This document shows, in pieces, positions 27,338 to 36,110 of a DNA stretch of 64,000 nucleotides. Numbering within the stretch: position 1 is the first letter of the stretch; the number at the start of each line of letters is the position of its first letter. The DNA comes from Fluviicoccus keumensis (GTDB taxonomy: Bacteria; Pseudomonadota; Gammaproteobacteria; Pseudomonadales; Moraxellaceae): the NCBI RefSeq assembly GCF_004217445.1, contig NZ_SHKX01000010.1, positions 558,001 to 622,000 on the forward strand, in the 5' to 3' direction. A program made the position numbers and the translations under genes. Under the pieces are notes generated by a model that was not told the origin of the DNA, searched no databases, and saw nothing but the letters and a program-made list of their open reading frames with translations.

Positions 27338-28210
27338 ATGACATCATTTTCCCTGCGCCAGCGCTTGCCCCTGTACGCCGAAGTCATGCGCCTGCACCGC
27401 CCGATCGGCATCTGGCTTTTGATGTGGCCGACCTGGTGGGCGGTGTGGATCGCCGGCAACGGCCGCCCGGCGTGGCCTATCGTGCTGATCTTTACGCTCG
27501 GCGTGGTGCTGATGCGCTCGGCGGGCTGCGTCATCAACGACTGGGCCGACCGTGACTTTGACGGCCAGGTCAGCCGCACCAAAGGTCGCCCGATTGCCGA
27601 CGGCCGCCTGCCCTCGCGGGAGGCGCTATACCTGTTCCTGTTCCTGATCGCCTGTTCCGCTGCGCTGCTCCCCTTCCTGAATCTGCAAACCTTTTTCTGG
27701 TCCTTCGGGGCGCTGGCGCTGGCCAGCCTTTATCCTTTCATGAAGCGCTTCACCTACCTGCCACAGGTAGTGCTGGGCGCGGCCTTCTCGTGGGCCATTC
27801 CGATGGCCTATGTCGCGCAGGGACAAATGCCCGACGCGGAGTGCTGGCTGCTCTATACCGCCAATCTGGTCTGGACCGTGGCCTATGACACCCAGTACGC
27901 CATGGCGGACCGTGACGACGACCTGATGGCGGGCATCAAGTCCACCGCCATCCTGTTCGGGCATCACGAACTGGGCGTCATTGCGGCCTTGCAGGCGGTT
28001 TTTCTGGCGATGATGACCGTGCTGGGACTGATGCTGCATCTGGGCCCGGTCTGGCCGGTGGCCCTGGGGGTTACCGGCGGACTGTTTGTGTGGCAGTACC
28101 GGCATTGCCGCGACCGCGTGCCGGTACATTGCACCGAGGCCTTCCTCAACAACCATAGTGTCGGCATGGCCTTGTTCGCCGGATTGGCGATAAGCTATGT
28201 CCTGCAATAA
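27338..28210 (+). CDS. ubiA: 4-hydroxybenzoate polyprenyltransferase
   Basis: UbiA attaches the polyprenyl tail to 4-hydroxybenzoate in the inner membrane. The 290-residue protein (same length as E. coli UbiA) has about eight to nine transmembrane helices and both prenyl-diphosphate/Mg motifs: NDWADRDFDGQVSRTKGRP (about residues 67-85) and the second aspartate-rich loop YDTQYAMADRDDDLMAGIKS. It follows ubiC closely and ends 60 bases before phoB. Confidence 0.96.
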   Translation: MTSFSLRQRLPLYAEVMRLHRPIGIWLLMWPTWWAVWIAGNGRPAWPIVLIFTLGVVLMRSAGCVINDWADRDFDGQVSRTKGRPIADGRLPSREALYLFLFLIACSAALLPFLNLQTFFWSFGALALASLYPFMKRFTYLPQVVLGAAFSWAIPMAYVAQGQMPDAECWLLYTANLVWTVAYDTQYAMADRDDDLMAGIKSTAILFGHHELGVIAALQAVFLAMMTVLGLMLHLGPVWPVALGVTGGLFVWQYRHCRDRVPVHCTEAFLNNHSVGMALFAGLAISYVLQ

Positions 28211-28250
28211 TTCTGCAATATCATTGACATCTAATAGGGATATTGCAGAA
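28202..28250 (+). promoter_or_regulatory. phoB control region: degenerate Pho box and 12-bp inverted repeat
   Basis: CTGCAAT occurs at 28202-28208 and again at 28213-28219, 11 bases apart, the spacing of a PhoB box (consensus CTGTCAT repeated every 11 bases), matching 5 of 7 bases each. The second copy is part of TTCTGCAATATC (28211-28222), which has a perfect inverted copy GATATTGCAGAA at 28239-28250. The region precedes phoB, so autoregulation is plausible. No matching -10 was found with confidence. Confidence 0.4.
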
Positions 28251-28270
28251 CTATGGCGCAGGAGCCGGTC

Positions 28271-28984
28271 GTGAAGAATGAACGCATCTTGATTGTTGAC
28301 GATGAAGCCGCCATCCGGGAGATGATCGGCATCGCCCTGGACCTGGCCGGTTTCGACTGTCTGGAAGCCGAAGATGCCCTGCAGGCCCATCACAAGATCG
28401 TTGATGAACGCCCGTCGCTGGTGCTGCTGGACTGGATGCTGCCCGGCATGACCGGGATCGAACTGTGCCGTCGGCTCAAGCGCGACGAAAGCCTGAGCGA
28501 GATTCCGGTGATCATGCTGACCGCCCGGGGCGAAGAGGACAACATGGTCCAGGGCCTGGACGCCGGCGCGGACGATTACATCACCAAGCCTTTCTCCACC
28601 CGTGAGCTGGTATCCCGCATCCGCGCCGTGCTGCGCCGGTCCTCCGCCCTCAGCGCGGAAAAGGCGATCGAAGTGGAAGGCCTAAAGCTCGACCCCGTCA
28701 GCCACCGCATCACCGCCAACGGCGAACCGGTGGAAATGGGTCCCACGGAGTACCGTTTGCTGGCCTTCTTCATGAGCCATCAGGAACGCGCCTACACCCG
28801 CGCCCAGATGCTGGATCAGGTCTGGGGTGGCAATGTCTATGTGGAAGACCGTACAATTGATGTGCATATACGCCGCTTGCGCAAGGCGCTGGAACCTTTC
28901 GGCTTTGAACGTTTCATCCAGACCGTGCGCGGCACCGGATACCGATTCTCGGTAAAGGCCGACCCCGGAAAAGTTACTCCATGA
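28271..28984 (+). CDS. phoB: Phosphate regulon response regulator PhoB
   Basis: A 237-residue OmpR-family regulator: receiver domain (residues 4-120) with the acidic pair in IVDDEAAIREM, phosphoacceptor in LLDWMLPG and the TKPFS lysine, then a winged-helix DNA-binding domain with EMGPTEYRLL, VEDRTIDVHIRRLRKALEP and VRGTGYRFS, matching E. coli PhoB closely. The GTG at 28271 is chosen because AGGAG lies 6 bases upstream and it gives the usual length; an in-frame ATG at 28253, next to the inverted repeat, would add six residues. The stop overlaps the phoR start (ATGA). Confidence 0.95.
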   Translation: MKNERILIVDDEAAIREMIGIALDLAGFDCLEAEDALQAHHKIVDERPSLVLLDWMLPGMTGIELCRRLKRDESLSEIPVIMLTARGEEDNMVQGLDAGADDYITKPFSTRELVSRIRAVLRRSSALSAEKAIEVEGLKLDPVSHRITANGEPVEMGPTEYRLLAFFMSHQERAYTRAQMLDQVWGGNVYVEDRTIDVHIRRLRKALEPFGFERFIQTVRGTGYRFSVKADPGKVTP

Positions 28985-30267
28985 CCCTGCTTCTGCGCCG
29001 ACAACTCTTCCGTTTGCTGCAACTGCTGACCGTCTTTGCCGTTCCCGCCTATTTCATGCACCAGACCGGCGTCGGCCTGTTCATCGGCCTGCTGGTGTTC
29101 GTGGTCATCCACCTGCAAGGCCTGCATCACCTGCACGTCTGGCTGAAGCAGCCACCGGGCGAGCCGCCGCCCGAAGACCTGACCGGTATTTGGGAAGATA
29201 TCGCCGACACGGTCTATCGCCTGCGCCGCAACGAAGATACCGCCCGCGCCAACCTGCTGGGCATCATCGCCCGCGCCCGCACGTCCATCTCCGCACTGGA
29301 TGAAGCGGTAGTGATGATCGACAGCCAGGGCAACCTGGAATGGTGGAATCCCGCCGCCGAACGCCTGCTGGGCTTCAAGGATATTGACGCGGGCAAGCCG
29401 GTGGTCAACCTGATCCGGGACCCGGCGTTCATCCGCCAATACCAGAACCCGACCCCGGATGGCCTGAAACTGCCGTCCTGGGTACACGCCAACCGCTTCC
29501 TGCAATTCGAGCTGACGCGTTTCGGCCACAATGACCGCCTGCTGATCGCCTACGACATCACCCGGCTGCAACAGCTGGAACAGATCCGCACCGATTTCGT
29601 CGCCAACGTGTCCCACGAACTGCGCACACCGCTGACGGTGCTCAGCGGCTACCTGGAAACGCTGTCGGATCATCAGGAAGACATTCCGCCGCGCTGGGGA
29701 CGCGCCCTGAAGCAGATGCAACAGCAGGCTACGCGGATGACCAATCTGGTCAACGACCTGCTGTTACTGTCACGACTGGAAGGCGACAGTCACAAAGCCG
29801 AACCCAAAACGGTGGCCATGCCCCCCTTGCTGGAACAGCTGCGCACCGAAGCCCAGGCCTACGATCCCGACAAGGAGCACCGCATCGTGGTGCAGGCCGA
29901 AACCGAGGCCAATCTCGTCGGAACCGAAGCCGACCTGCGCAGCGCCTTCAGCAACCTGGTCACCAACGCCATCAAGTACACCCCGCCGCGCGGCGAGGTG
30001 GTGATCCGCTGGTACGAAGATGAACGCAACCTCTATTTCAGCGTCAAGGACAGCGGCATCGGCATCGAGGCTCGCCACATTCCCCGCCTCACCGAACGCT
30101 TTTACCGTGTTGACGCCGCCCGCAGCTCGGCTACCGGCGGCACCGGCCTGGGGCTGGCCATCGTCAAGCACGTGCTGCTGCAGCACGGCGCTACCCTGAA
30201 CATCGACTCCGCGCCGGGCAAGGGTTCCACCTTCAGTTGTGTTTTTCCGAAAGCCGGCCCGCACTAG
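28981..30267 (+). CDS. phoR: Phosphate regulon sensor kinase PhoR
   Basis: A 428-residue kinase: two N-terminal membrane helices with almost no periplasmic loop (residues about 10-52), a linker, a PAS domain (about 105-195), the HisKA dimerisation domain with FVANVSHELRTPLTVL (His about 211) and a HATPase domain (NLVTNAIKYTP, DSGIGIEARHIP, GGTGLGLAIVKH). The lack of an external sensor domain fits PhoR, which reads the state of the Pst transporter through PhoU. It overlaps phoB by 4 bases and converges with phoU across a terminator. Confidence 0.95.
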   Translation: MTLLLRRQLFRLLQLLTVFAVPAYFMHQTGVGLFIGLLVFVVIHLQGLHHLHVWLKQPPGEPPPEDLTGIWEDIADTVYRLRRNEDTARANLLGIIARARTSISALDEAVVMIDSQGNLEWWNPAAERLLGFKDIDAGKPVVNLIRDPAFIRQYQNPTPDGLKLPSWVHANRFLQFELTRFGHNDRLLIAYDITRLQQLEQIRTDFVANVSHELRTPLTVLSGYLETLSDHQEDIPPRWGRALKQMQQQATRMTNLVNDLLLLSRLEGDSHKAEPKTVAMPPLLEQLRTEAQAYDPDKEHRIVVQAETEANLVGTEADLRSAFSNLVTNAIKYTPPRGEVVIRWYEDERNLYFSVKDSGIGIEARHIPRLTERFYRVDAARSSATGGTGLGLAIVKHVLLQHGATLNIDSAPGKGSTFSCVFPKAGPH

Positions 30268-30287
30268 GCCTCCCCTTCCCCAGCATG

Positions 30288-30330
30288 TGCGCATAAAAAA
30301 ACCTCCACACGGGAGGTTTTTTTATGCGCA
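30288..30330. terminator. Bidirectional terminator between phoR and phoU
   Basis: Stem ACCTCC/GGAGGT (30301-30306 and 30312-30317) lies inside pairing arms TGCGCATAAAAAA and TTTTTTATGCGCA, giving T-runs both ways. It separates the converging phoBR and pst-phoU transcripts. Confidence 0.9.
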
Positions 30331-30343
30331 CGACGCAACCGGC

Positions 30344-31063
30344 TCAGGCCGATCCGCTCAGCTTTTTCTCGATCACTTCATAGCTGGTATGGCGCACATC
30401 CGCCCCCTTCACCATGTAGATCAGCTGTTCGGAAATATTGCGGGCGTGATCGCCGATCCGCTCCAGGCAGCGCAGCACCCACAACACGTTCAGCACCCGC
30501 GTGATGTAACGCGGATCTTCCATCATGTAGGTCATCAGCGCGCGCGTCGCGGTCTTGTATTCGACATCGATATTGCTGTCCTCGCGCATCACCTTGAAGG
30601 CCTGGTCGGCATCCATGCGCGCGAAGGCGTCTAGCGTTTCGTGGATCATCAACCGCACCTGGTTGCCGATGTGGCGGGTTTCGACATACCCGCGCGGCGA
30701 CTCCCCTTCCTCGCACAAGGCCTTGGCGTAACGGGCGATCTTGGCCGCCTCATCACCAATGCGCTCCAGATCGGTGATCGACTTGCTGACGGCGATGATC
30801 ATCCGCAAGTCCGAGGCTGCCGGCTGGCGACGGGCCAGAATCCGCACCAACTCTTCATCGATGCGGGTTTCCATCAGGTTGATTTTCTGGTCGTTGTCCA
30901 TCACCGCCACCGCCAGCGCCGAATCGGCGTCCAGCAAGGCGTGGATAGCGTCGCCTACCTGCTTTTCCACCAGTCCGCCCATGGCGAGGAAGCGGGTGCG
31001 AACCTCTTCCAGCTCGGCATTGAACTGCTGCGAAATATGGTGGCCGTAGTCTTCTTTGTTCAT
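30344..31063 (-). CDS. phoU: Phosphate transport system regulator PhoU
   Basis: PhoU is a cytoplasmic three-helix-bundle dimer that links the PstSCAB transporter to PhoR and keeps the Pho regulon off when phosphate is plentiful. The 239-residue product shows the two repeated PhoU domains, each with the metal-binding E/D-rich motif: DLERIGDEAAKIARYA (about 95-110) and CLERIGDHARNISEQL (about 200-215). It follows pstB after 18 bases and is the last gene of the pst operon. Confidence 0.96.
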   Translation of the reverse strand: MNKEDYGHHISQQFNAELEEVRTRFLAMGGLVEKQVGDAIHALLDADSALAVAVMDNDQKINLMETRIDEELVRILARRQPAASDLRMIIAVSKSITDLERIGDEAAKIARYAKALCEEGESPRGYVETRHIGNQVRLMIHETLDAFARMDADQAFKVMREDSNIDVEYKTATRALMTYMMEDPRYITRVLNVLWVLRCLERIGDHARNISEQLIYMVKGADVRHTSYEVIEKKLSGSA

Positions 31064-31081
31064 GGCGGCATACTCCCGTGC

Positions 31082-31951
31082 TTAGCCGTAACGGCCGGTG
31101 ATGTAATCTTCCGTCTGCTTGTTCGACGGGTTGGTGAACAGCGTATCGGTGTCGCCATGCTCGATCAGCTTGCCCAGGTACATGAAGGCGGTGTAGTCGG
31201 AGACACGGGCCGCCTGCTGCATGTTGTGGGTCACGATCAGGATGGTGAAGCGATCCTTCAGCTCGTGGATCAGCTCTTCGATCTTCAGGGTCGAAATCGG
31301 GTCCAGCGCCGAGGCCGGTTCGTCCAGCAACAGCACTTCCGGCTCGATGGCGATGGCGCGTGCAATGACCAGACGCTGCTGCTGGCCGCCGGACAGGCCC
31401 AGGGCGGAATCGTGCAGGCGGTCCTTCACTTCATCCCACAACGCCGCGCCCTTCAGCGACTTCTCCACCACTTCGTCCAGCACACGCTTCTTGTTGATGC
31501 CTTGCAAGCGCAAGCCGTAAGCGACGTTCTCGTAAATGGACTTGGGGAAAGGGTTCGGCTTCTGGAAGACCATGCCGACGCGGCGGCGCAAGCTGGTGAT
31601 ATCCATGCCGCGATCGAAGATGTCGTTGCCGTCCAGCAGGATCTTGCCGTCAATGCGGCAGCCGTCCACCAGATCGTTCATGCGGTTGAAGGTGCGCAGC
31701 AGCGTCGACTTGCCGCAGCCGGACGGGCCGATGAAGGCGGTCACGCGCTTGCGCGGCACCAGCATGTTGATATCGAACAACGCCTGCTTCTGGCCATAGA
31801 ACAGGTTCAGTCCCTTGGCTTCCAGGCAGATGTCTTCATTGCTCAGGCTCAGGCTGCGGCTTTCCCGGCCCATGGCTTCCAGATCCATGGTGACAGCGCT
31901 GCCGGCGTTGGTGTTCGCATTCATGGCGGTATTTTCCACTACGTGATTCAT
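31082..31951 (-). CDS. pstB: Phosphate ABC transporter ATP-binding protein PstB
   Basis: The 289-residue ATPase has Walker A FIGPSGCGKSTLLR, the Q-loop with VFQKPNPFPKSIYENVAYG (a PstB hallmark), signature LSGGQQQRL, Walker B EVLLLDEPASALD and the switch His in IVTHNMQQAARV. A 35-residue polar N-terminal extension precedes the usual start of PstB. It drives phosphate uptake with PstC and PstA, encoded directly upstream; 37 bases separate it from pstA. Confidence 0.96.
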   Translation of the reverse strand: MNHVVENTAMNANTNAGSAVTMDLEAMGRESRSLSLSNEDICLEAKGLNLFYGQKQALFDINMLVPRKRVTAFIGPSGCGKSTLLRTFNRMNDLVDGCRIDGKILLDGNDIFDRGMDITSLRRRVGMVFQKPNPFPKSIYENVAYGLRLQGINKKRVLDEVVEKSLKGAALWDEVKDRLHDSALGLSGGQQQRLVIARAIAIEPEVLLLDEPASALDPISTLKIEELIHELKDRFTILIVTHNMQQAARVSDYTAFMYLGKLIEHGDTDTLFTNPSNKQTEDYITGRYG

Positions 31952-31988
31952 GTGCTATGCCTCGAAAGTGTACAGCAGGGCGCGGAAA

Positions 31989-33650
31989 TCAGCTTTCCAG
32001 CGCCTTGTATTTTTCGCGCAACCGGTTGCGCAGCGCGACGGCGGACAGGTTCAGCGCCGCCACCACCAGCACCAGCAGGAACGCCGTCGCGTAGACCAGG
32101 GGCCGCGCCGCTTCGACGTTGGGGCTCTGGAAGCCCACATCATAAATATGAAAGCCGAGGTGCATGAACTTCCGCTCCATGTGCAGGAACGGGGCGTTCC
32201 CGTCCAGCGGCAGGGTTGGAGCCAGCTTGACCACGCCGACCAGCATCAGCGGCGCCACTTCACCGGCGGCGCGGGCGATCGCCAGGATCACACCGGTCAT
32301 GATGCTGGGGGTGGCCATCGGCAGCACCACACGCCACAGGGTTTCAGCCTTGGTAGCGCCCAACGCCAGCGAACCTTCCTTCAGGGCGCGGGGAATGCGG
32401 GACAAGCCCTCTTCCGTCGAGACAATCACCACCGGCAACGTCAACAGCGCCAGGGTAATCGAGGCCCAGAGCAGCCCCGGGGTTCCGAAGACCGGCGCAG
32501 GCGCGGCTTCCGGATAGAACAGGCGGTCAATACTGCCGCCCAGGAAGTACACAAAGAAGCCCAGACCGAAGACCCCGTAGACAATCGACGGCACGCCGGC
32601 CAGATTGTTCACGGCGATACGCACCGTCTGCGTCACGATGCCTTGGCTGGCGTATTCGCGCAGGTAAACGGCGGCAATCACGCCCAGCGGCGTTACCAGC
32701 ACGGTCATCAGCAACACCATCAATACGGTGCCGAAAATGGCCGGAAACACGCCGCCTTCGGTATTGGCTTCACGCGGATCGTCCGTCAGGAAAGCCCAGA
32801 CATTGCGGCAGTATGCGGCTGCCTTGGCCAGGACGCCCATTTCATTGGGGCGCAGGGCGCTGACAATCTTGCCCAGCGGCAACTCCTTCTCGCTGCCGTC
32901 GGCGACGGTAAAGACCGCGCTGTCACGGGACACATCCTGATTCAGGGTCTGCAACTTCTGGTTCAGCACTTCATATTGCTTGTTCAGCGCATCGCGGCGG
33001 GCCGTCAGATCGGCGCGCGCCTGATCGGTCAATTTCCCCTTAAGCTCCAGCCGCCGCTCATCCAGACGCAGGTTCTCCAGCGCGTAATTGATCCGGCCGA
33101 TATCGCCCTTCTCAATCGCGATCACCTGCTCATGGATGCCGTTGCTGCGCTCCAGACGCTTCTGCAATTCCGCCCACGCCGCCGGGCCGCTGGCGACTTC
33201 GGCGCCGCTTTCCTTGACCGATTTCAGACGGCCATAAAGATTGCCCCACTCATACCGTTCCAGGCGCACCAGATCGGCCGGGTATTCCTGCTTGCTGAGA
33301 CCGGTCGCCATGACCCAGCGAAAGTCTTGGCCGGTCAGGTCACGGTTACCCTGCTTGATGGAGTAACGGGTCACCGTCTCCTGCCCTTCCGGAATGGCGA
33401 CACCCGCCTCACGCAAGCGCTGGGCGGTATCCACCTTCTCGTCATAAACCTCGCCGATCACCGTCTGCACCGCACCGTTGTCGGTGTACTGGGCCTGCAG
33501 GATGTTGGCGGGCCAGAAATGCCCCAGGCCACGCACCGCCACCAATCCCAGCAGGCCGACAACCATGATCAGACAAATGGTGACCGCCCCGGCATTCATC
33601 CACACCCAGGCTTCGCCGGACTTGAAATACTCACGCACTTTCATCGACAT
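31989..33650 (-). CDS. pstA: Phosphate ABC transporter permease PstA, large form
   Basis: The 553-residue permease is about twice the length of E. coli PstA. After the first helix (about 17-40) comes an extra region of about 250 residues, probably periplasmic, rich in charged helix-forming residues and likely coiled coil between about 165 and 260 (ENLRLDERRLELKGK; YEVLNQKLQTLNQD). The permease core (about 295-553) has the ATPase-contact loop RIPRALKEGSLALGATKAET (EAA motif) near 415. Large PstA forms are known from other proteobacteria. The pstC stop overlaps closely: pstA starts 4 bases after it ends. Confidence 0.93.
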   Translation of the reverse strand: MSMKVREYFKSGEAWVWMNAGAVTICLIMVVGLLGLVAVRGLGHFWPANILQAQYTDNGAVQTVIGEVYDEKVDTAQRLREAGVAIPEGQETVTRYSIKQGNRDLTGQDFRWVMATGLSKQEYPADLVRLERYEWGNLYGRLKSVKESGAEVASGPAAWAELQKRLERSNGIHEQVIAIEKGDIGRINYALENLRLDERRLELKGKLTDQARADLTARRDALNKQYEVLNQKLQTLNQDVSRDSAVFTVADGSEKELPLGKIVSALRPNEMGVLAKAAAYCRNVWAFLTDDPREANTEGGVFPAIFGTVLMVLLMTVLVTPLGVIAAVYLREYASQGIVTQTVRIAVNNLAGVPSIVYGVFGLGFFVYFLGGSIDRLFYPEAAPAPVFGTPGLLWASITLALLTLPVVIVSTEEGLSRIPRALKEGSLALGATKAETLWRVVLPMATPSIMTGVILAIARAAGEVAPLMLVGVVKLAPTLPLDGNAPFLHMERKFMHLGFHIYDVGFQSPNVEAARPLVYATAFLLVLVVAALNLSAVALRNRLREKYKALES

Positions 33651-33654
33651 GGCC

Positions 33655-35979
33655 TCACAGGGAACCGTATTTCTTGCGGAGGCGCGTACGCACCACTTCC
33701 GCCACCGTATTCAGCACGAAGGTCAGCACGAACAGCACCAGCGCCGACAGGAACAGCACCCGGAAGTGGGTTGACCCGACTTCAGCCTCGGCCATTTCCA
33801 CCGCGACGTTGGCGGACAGCGTGCGCATGCCCTCGAACATGTTCCAGTTCATCACCGCCGTGTTGCCGGTCGCCATCAGCACGATCATCGTTTCACCGAT
33901 CGCGCGGCCAAAACCGATCATCACCGCCGAGAAGATACCCGGCGACGCCGTCGGCAGCACCACGCGCACCAGCGTCTGCCATTGCGTGGCGCCCAGCGCC
34001 AGCGAACCGTTGGTCAGATGGCGCGGGACCGCGAACAGGGCATCCTCGGCGATCGAGAAGATCGGCGCGATCACGGCAAAGCCCATCACCAGTCCGACAA
34101 TCAGGGCGTTACGCTGGTCGAATTTCAGGCCGACATGCTCGGACATCCAGTGACGGACATCACCATTGAAGAGCGCCAGCTCCATCGACTGCGAGAAATG
34201 CATCGACAGGCCGCCCGCCAGCACCACCGGCAGAATCAGCAGCACCGGCGCCCAGCCGTCAGGAATCCGGCTACGCTTTTCCAGCGGGATCTGCACCCAG
34301 GCGAAACCGCAGAGCAGGATCACGATCGGTGTCACGATCAACAGGGTGACAATCCCCGGTAAACTTGCCTCCACCAGCGGCGCCAGCCACAACCCGGCCA
34401 GGAAGCCCAGAATCACTGTCGGCAGCGCCTGCATCAGCTCCACTGCCGGCTTGACCTTGGTGCGCAGACCGGGCGACATGAAGACGGCGGTATACATGGC
34501 GCCGCAGATAGCCAGCGGCGCAGCGAGCAGCATGGCGAAGAAGGCGGCCTTCAGCGTCCCGAAGGCCAGCGGCACCAGCGACAGCTTCGATTCGAAATCG
34601 GCATTGCCGGAAGAGGACTGCCAGGTATAGGTCGGTTCGGGGTAGGACTCGTACCAGACCTTGCCCCACATCGAGCTCATGGAAATATCAGGATGTTCGC
34701 TGTGCAGCCGCCAGAAGCTGGAAGAGTCGCCTGCCTGCACAAACACGCCGTCGGAGCGCTGCGACAGGCTCAATGACGTCACGGCGGACTTGGCCGCCTG
34801 CTGGATGCTCAGGGTCCGTTCCGAGGTTGTATAGAAATACCCGACGCGGCCCTTGGCGTCGCCGGCGACAAATCCCTTGCGCTTCAACTCCGGCGTAATC
34901 GCCGTCACCGGGGCATCCCCCAGACGGAAGCTGCGGATGCGCTGCAGGCTGAATTTGTCTTCCGCGCTCTTGGTATCGCGAACCAGGAACCACTGGCTGA
35001 TTTCACCGGCGCTGTCGCCGATCAACAAGGAAATTTCGCCCTGAAGGGCGGACACGCTGGTGACATGGGCGTTATTCAGACCCAGCGCGGCCTCCTGATA
35101 CAGGGAAACACCCTCATCACCGCGCTTGAACACGGCGACCTTGTCATCCGCGGTAAAGGCATACAGCCAGCGGGAACCCTGACCGATCAGCACCTGGCGG
35201 ATACCGGCGGCCGGCAGCGGCAACGCTTCGCTCTTGCCCAGGGCATAGGTCTTGGGCTGGTCGGCGCCGGACTGGTCCGTGTCATCATGCAGACCGCCCA
35301 GGCTGAACCCCTCGCCTTCGGCGGCTCCGGCCGTCGCGGGCTTCTGCTCCGTAAACTCCTCCCAGAGCAGCTGGTTGCCGGCAACCGCCAGCACTTCCAG
35401 CCGGCCGTCGTCATCGCGCACCGAAAAATTGGTCAAGGCCTGCGGCGACGGCATCACCGTCAACGGCGCCTCGCCAAACGGGAACGCCACGTTGGGCGTC
35501 ACCACACGGGTTTCACCCTGATGATCGACCGTATAATCCGGTTTCAGCACCACCAGCTGTCCGTTGGACAAGCCGACGCCCACGACGCCCTGCAGCACCG
35601 GGCCCGGCATCACCGCCGAGACCGTCACGCCTTCCGGCAGGTTCAATGATCGCGTTCCCGTCACCTGCCCGTCACTGACCCGGAAGAAGCGGATTTCTCC
35701 GTTCGGCTGCAGACGGATGCCGGTTTCATTATATTCATCCATATCGACCCAGCTGGCTGGCGTCATGGCGGAATACTGATGGGCCGGGGCCAGCTCCGTT
35801 TTACGGAACAAAGGCCAGCTTTCAAACAGCAGATAGAAGAAAATCAAGGCGATAGCCACGATGACGAAGACACCGCCAAAAGCGATCGTCACATTGGCGA
35901 AGCGATCCTTGATGCGGCGGCGGCGATCCAGCGACGCCAGATAGGCGGCATCAGGTTGGGCGCGTTCTGATTGACTCAT
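33655..35979 (-). CDS. pstC: Phosphate ABC transporter permease PstC, large form
   Basis: The 774-residue permease is over twice the usual E. coli length. One N-terminal helix (about 31-52) is followed by about 400 residues with repeated short strands and turns (for example VFKRGDEGVSLYQEAALG and AGDAKGRVGYFYTT), suggesting a beta-propeller-like periplasmic domain. The permease core begins near residue 463 and carries the EAA loop RHLTNGSLALGATQWQT near 648. Such large PstC forms occur in Pseudomonas and relatives. pstS lies 131 bases upstream, with a hairpin in the gap. Confidence 0.92.
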   Translation of the reverse strand: MSQSERAQPDAAYLASLDRRRRIKDRFANVTIAFGGVFVIVAIALIFFYLLFESWPLFRKTELAPAHQYSAMTPASWVDMDEYNETGIRLQPNGEIRFFRVSDGQVTGTRSLNLPEGVTVSAVMPGPVLQGVVGVGLSNGQLVVLKPDYTVDHQGETRVVTPNVAFPFGEAPLTVMPSPQALTNFSVRDDDGRLEVLAVAGNQLLWEEFTEQKPATAGAAEGEGFSLGGLHDDTDQSGADQPKTYALGKSEALPLPAAGIRQVLIGQGSRWLYAFTADDKVAVFKRGDEGVSLYQEAALGLNNAHVTSVSALQGEISLLIGDSAGEISQWFLVRDTKSAEDKFSLQRIRSFRLGDAPVTAITPELKRKGFVAGDAKGRVGYFYTTSERTLSIQQAAKSAVTSLSLSQRSDGVFVQAGDSSSFWRLHSEHPDISMSSMWGKVWYESYPEPTYTWQSSSGNADFESKLSLVPLAFGTLKAAFFAMLLAAPLAICGAMYTAVFMSPGLRTKVKPAVELMQALPTVILGFLAGLWLAPLVEASLPGIVTLLIVTPIVILLCGFAWVQIPLEKRSRIPDGWAPVLLILPVVLAGGLSMHFSQSMELALFNGDVRHWMSEHVGLKFDQRNALIVGLVMGFAVIAPIFSIAEDALFAVPRHLTNGSLALGATQWQTLVRVVLPTASPGIFSAVMIGFGRAIGETMIVLMATGNTAVMNWNMFEGMRTLSANVAVEMAEAEVGSTHFRVLFLSALVLFVLTFVLNTVAEVVRTRLRKKYGSL

Positions 35980-36062
35980 GGTTCTCTCGGAGCTCCGGAG
36001 GGGGCGGCATTATCGTCGAGTTTGCAACGGAAACCTACGTCGCCTGTCCGACGTATCGACGC

Positions 36063-36086
36063 AAAAGGGGCCTTTCAGCCCCTTTC
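36063..36086 (-). terminator. Hairpin between pstS and pstC
   Basis: On the minus strand AAAGGGGC and GCCCCTTT (36078-36085 and 36064-36071) form an 8-bp stem with a 6-base loop and end in a short TTTT, 25 bases after the pstS stop. It probably lets only part of the transcription continue into pstC, which would keep the binding protein in excess. Confidence 0.6.
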
Positions 36087-36110
36087 TCATTTCCTGACCT
36101 GTCGTCGTCC

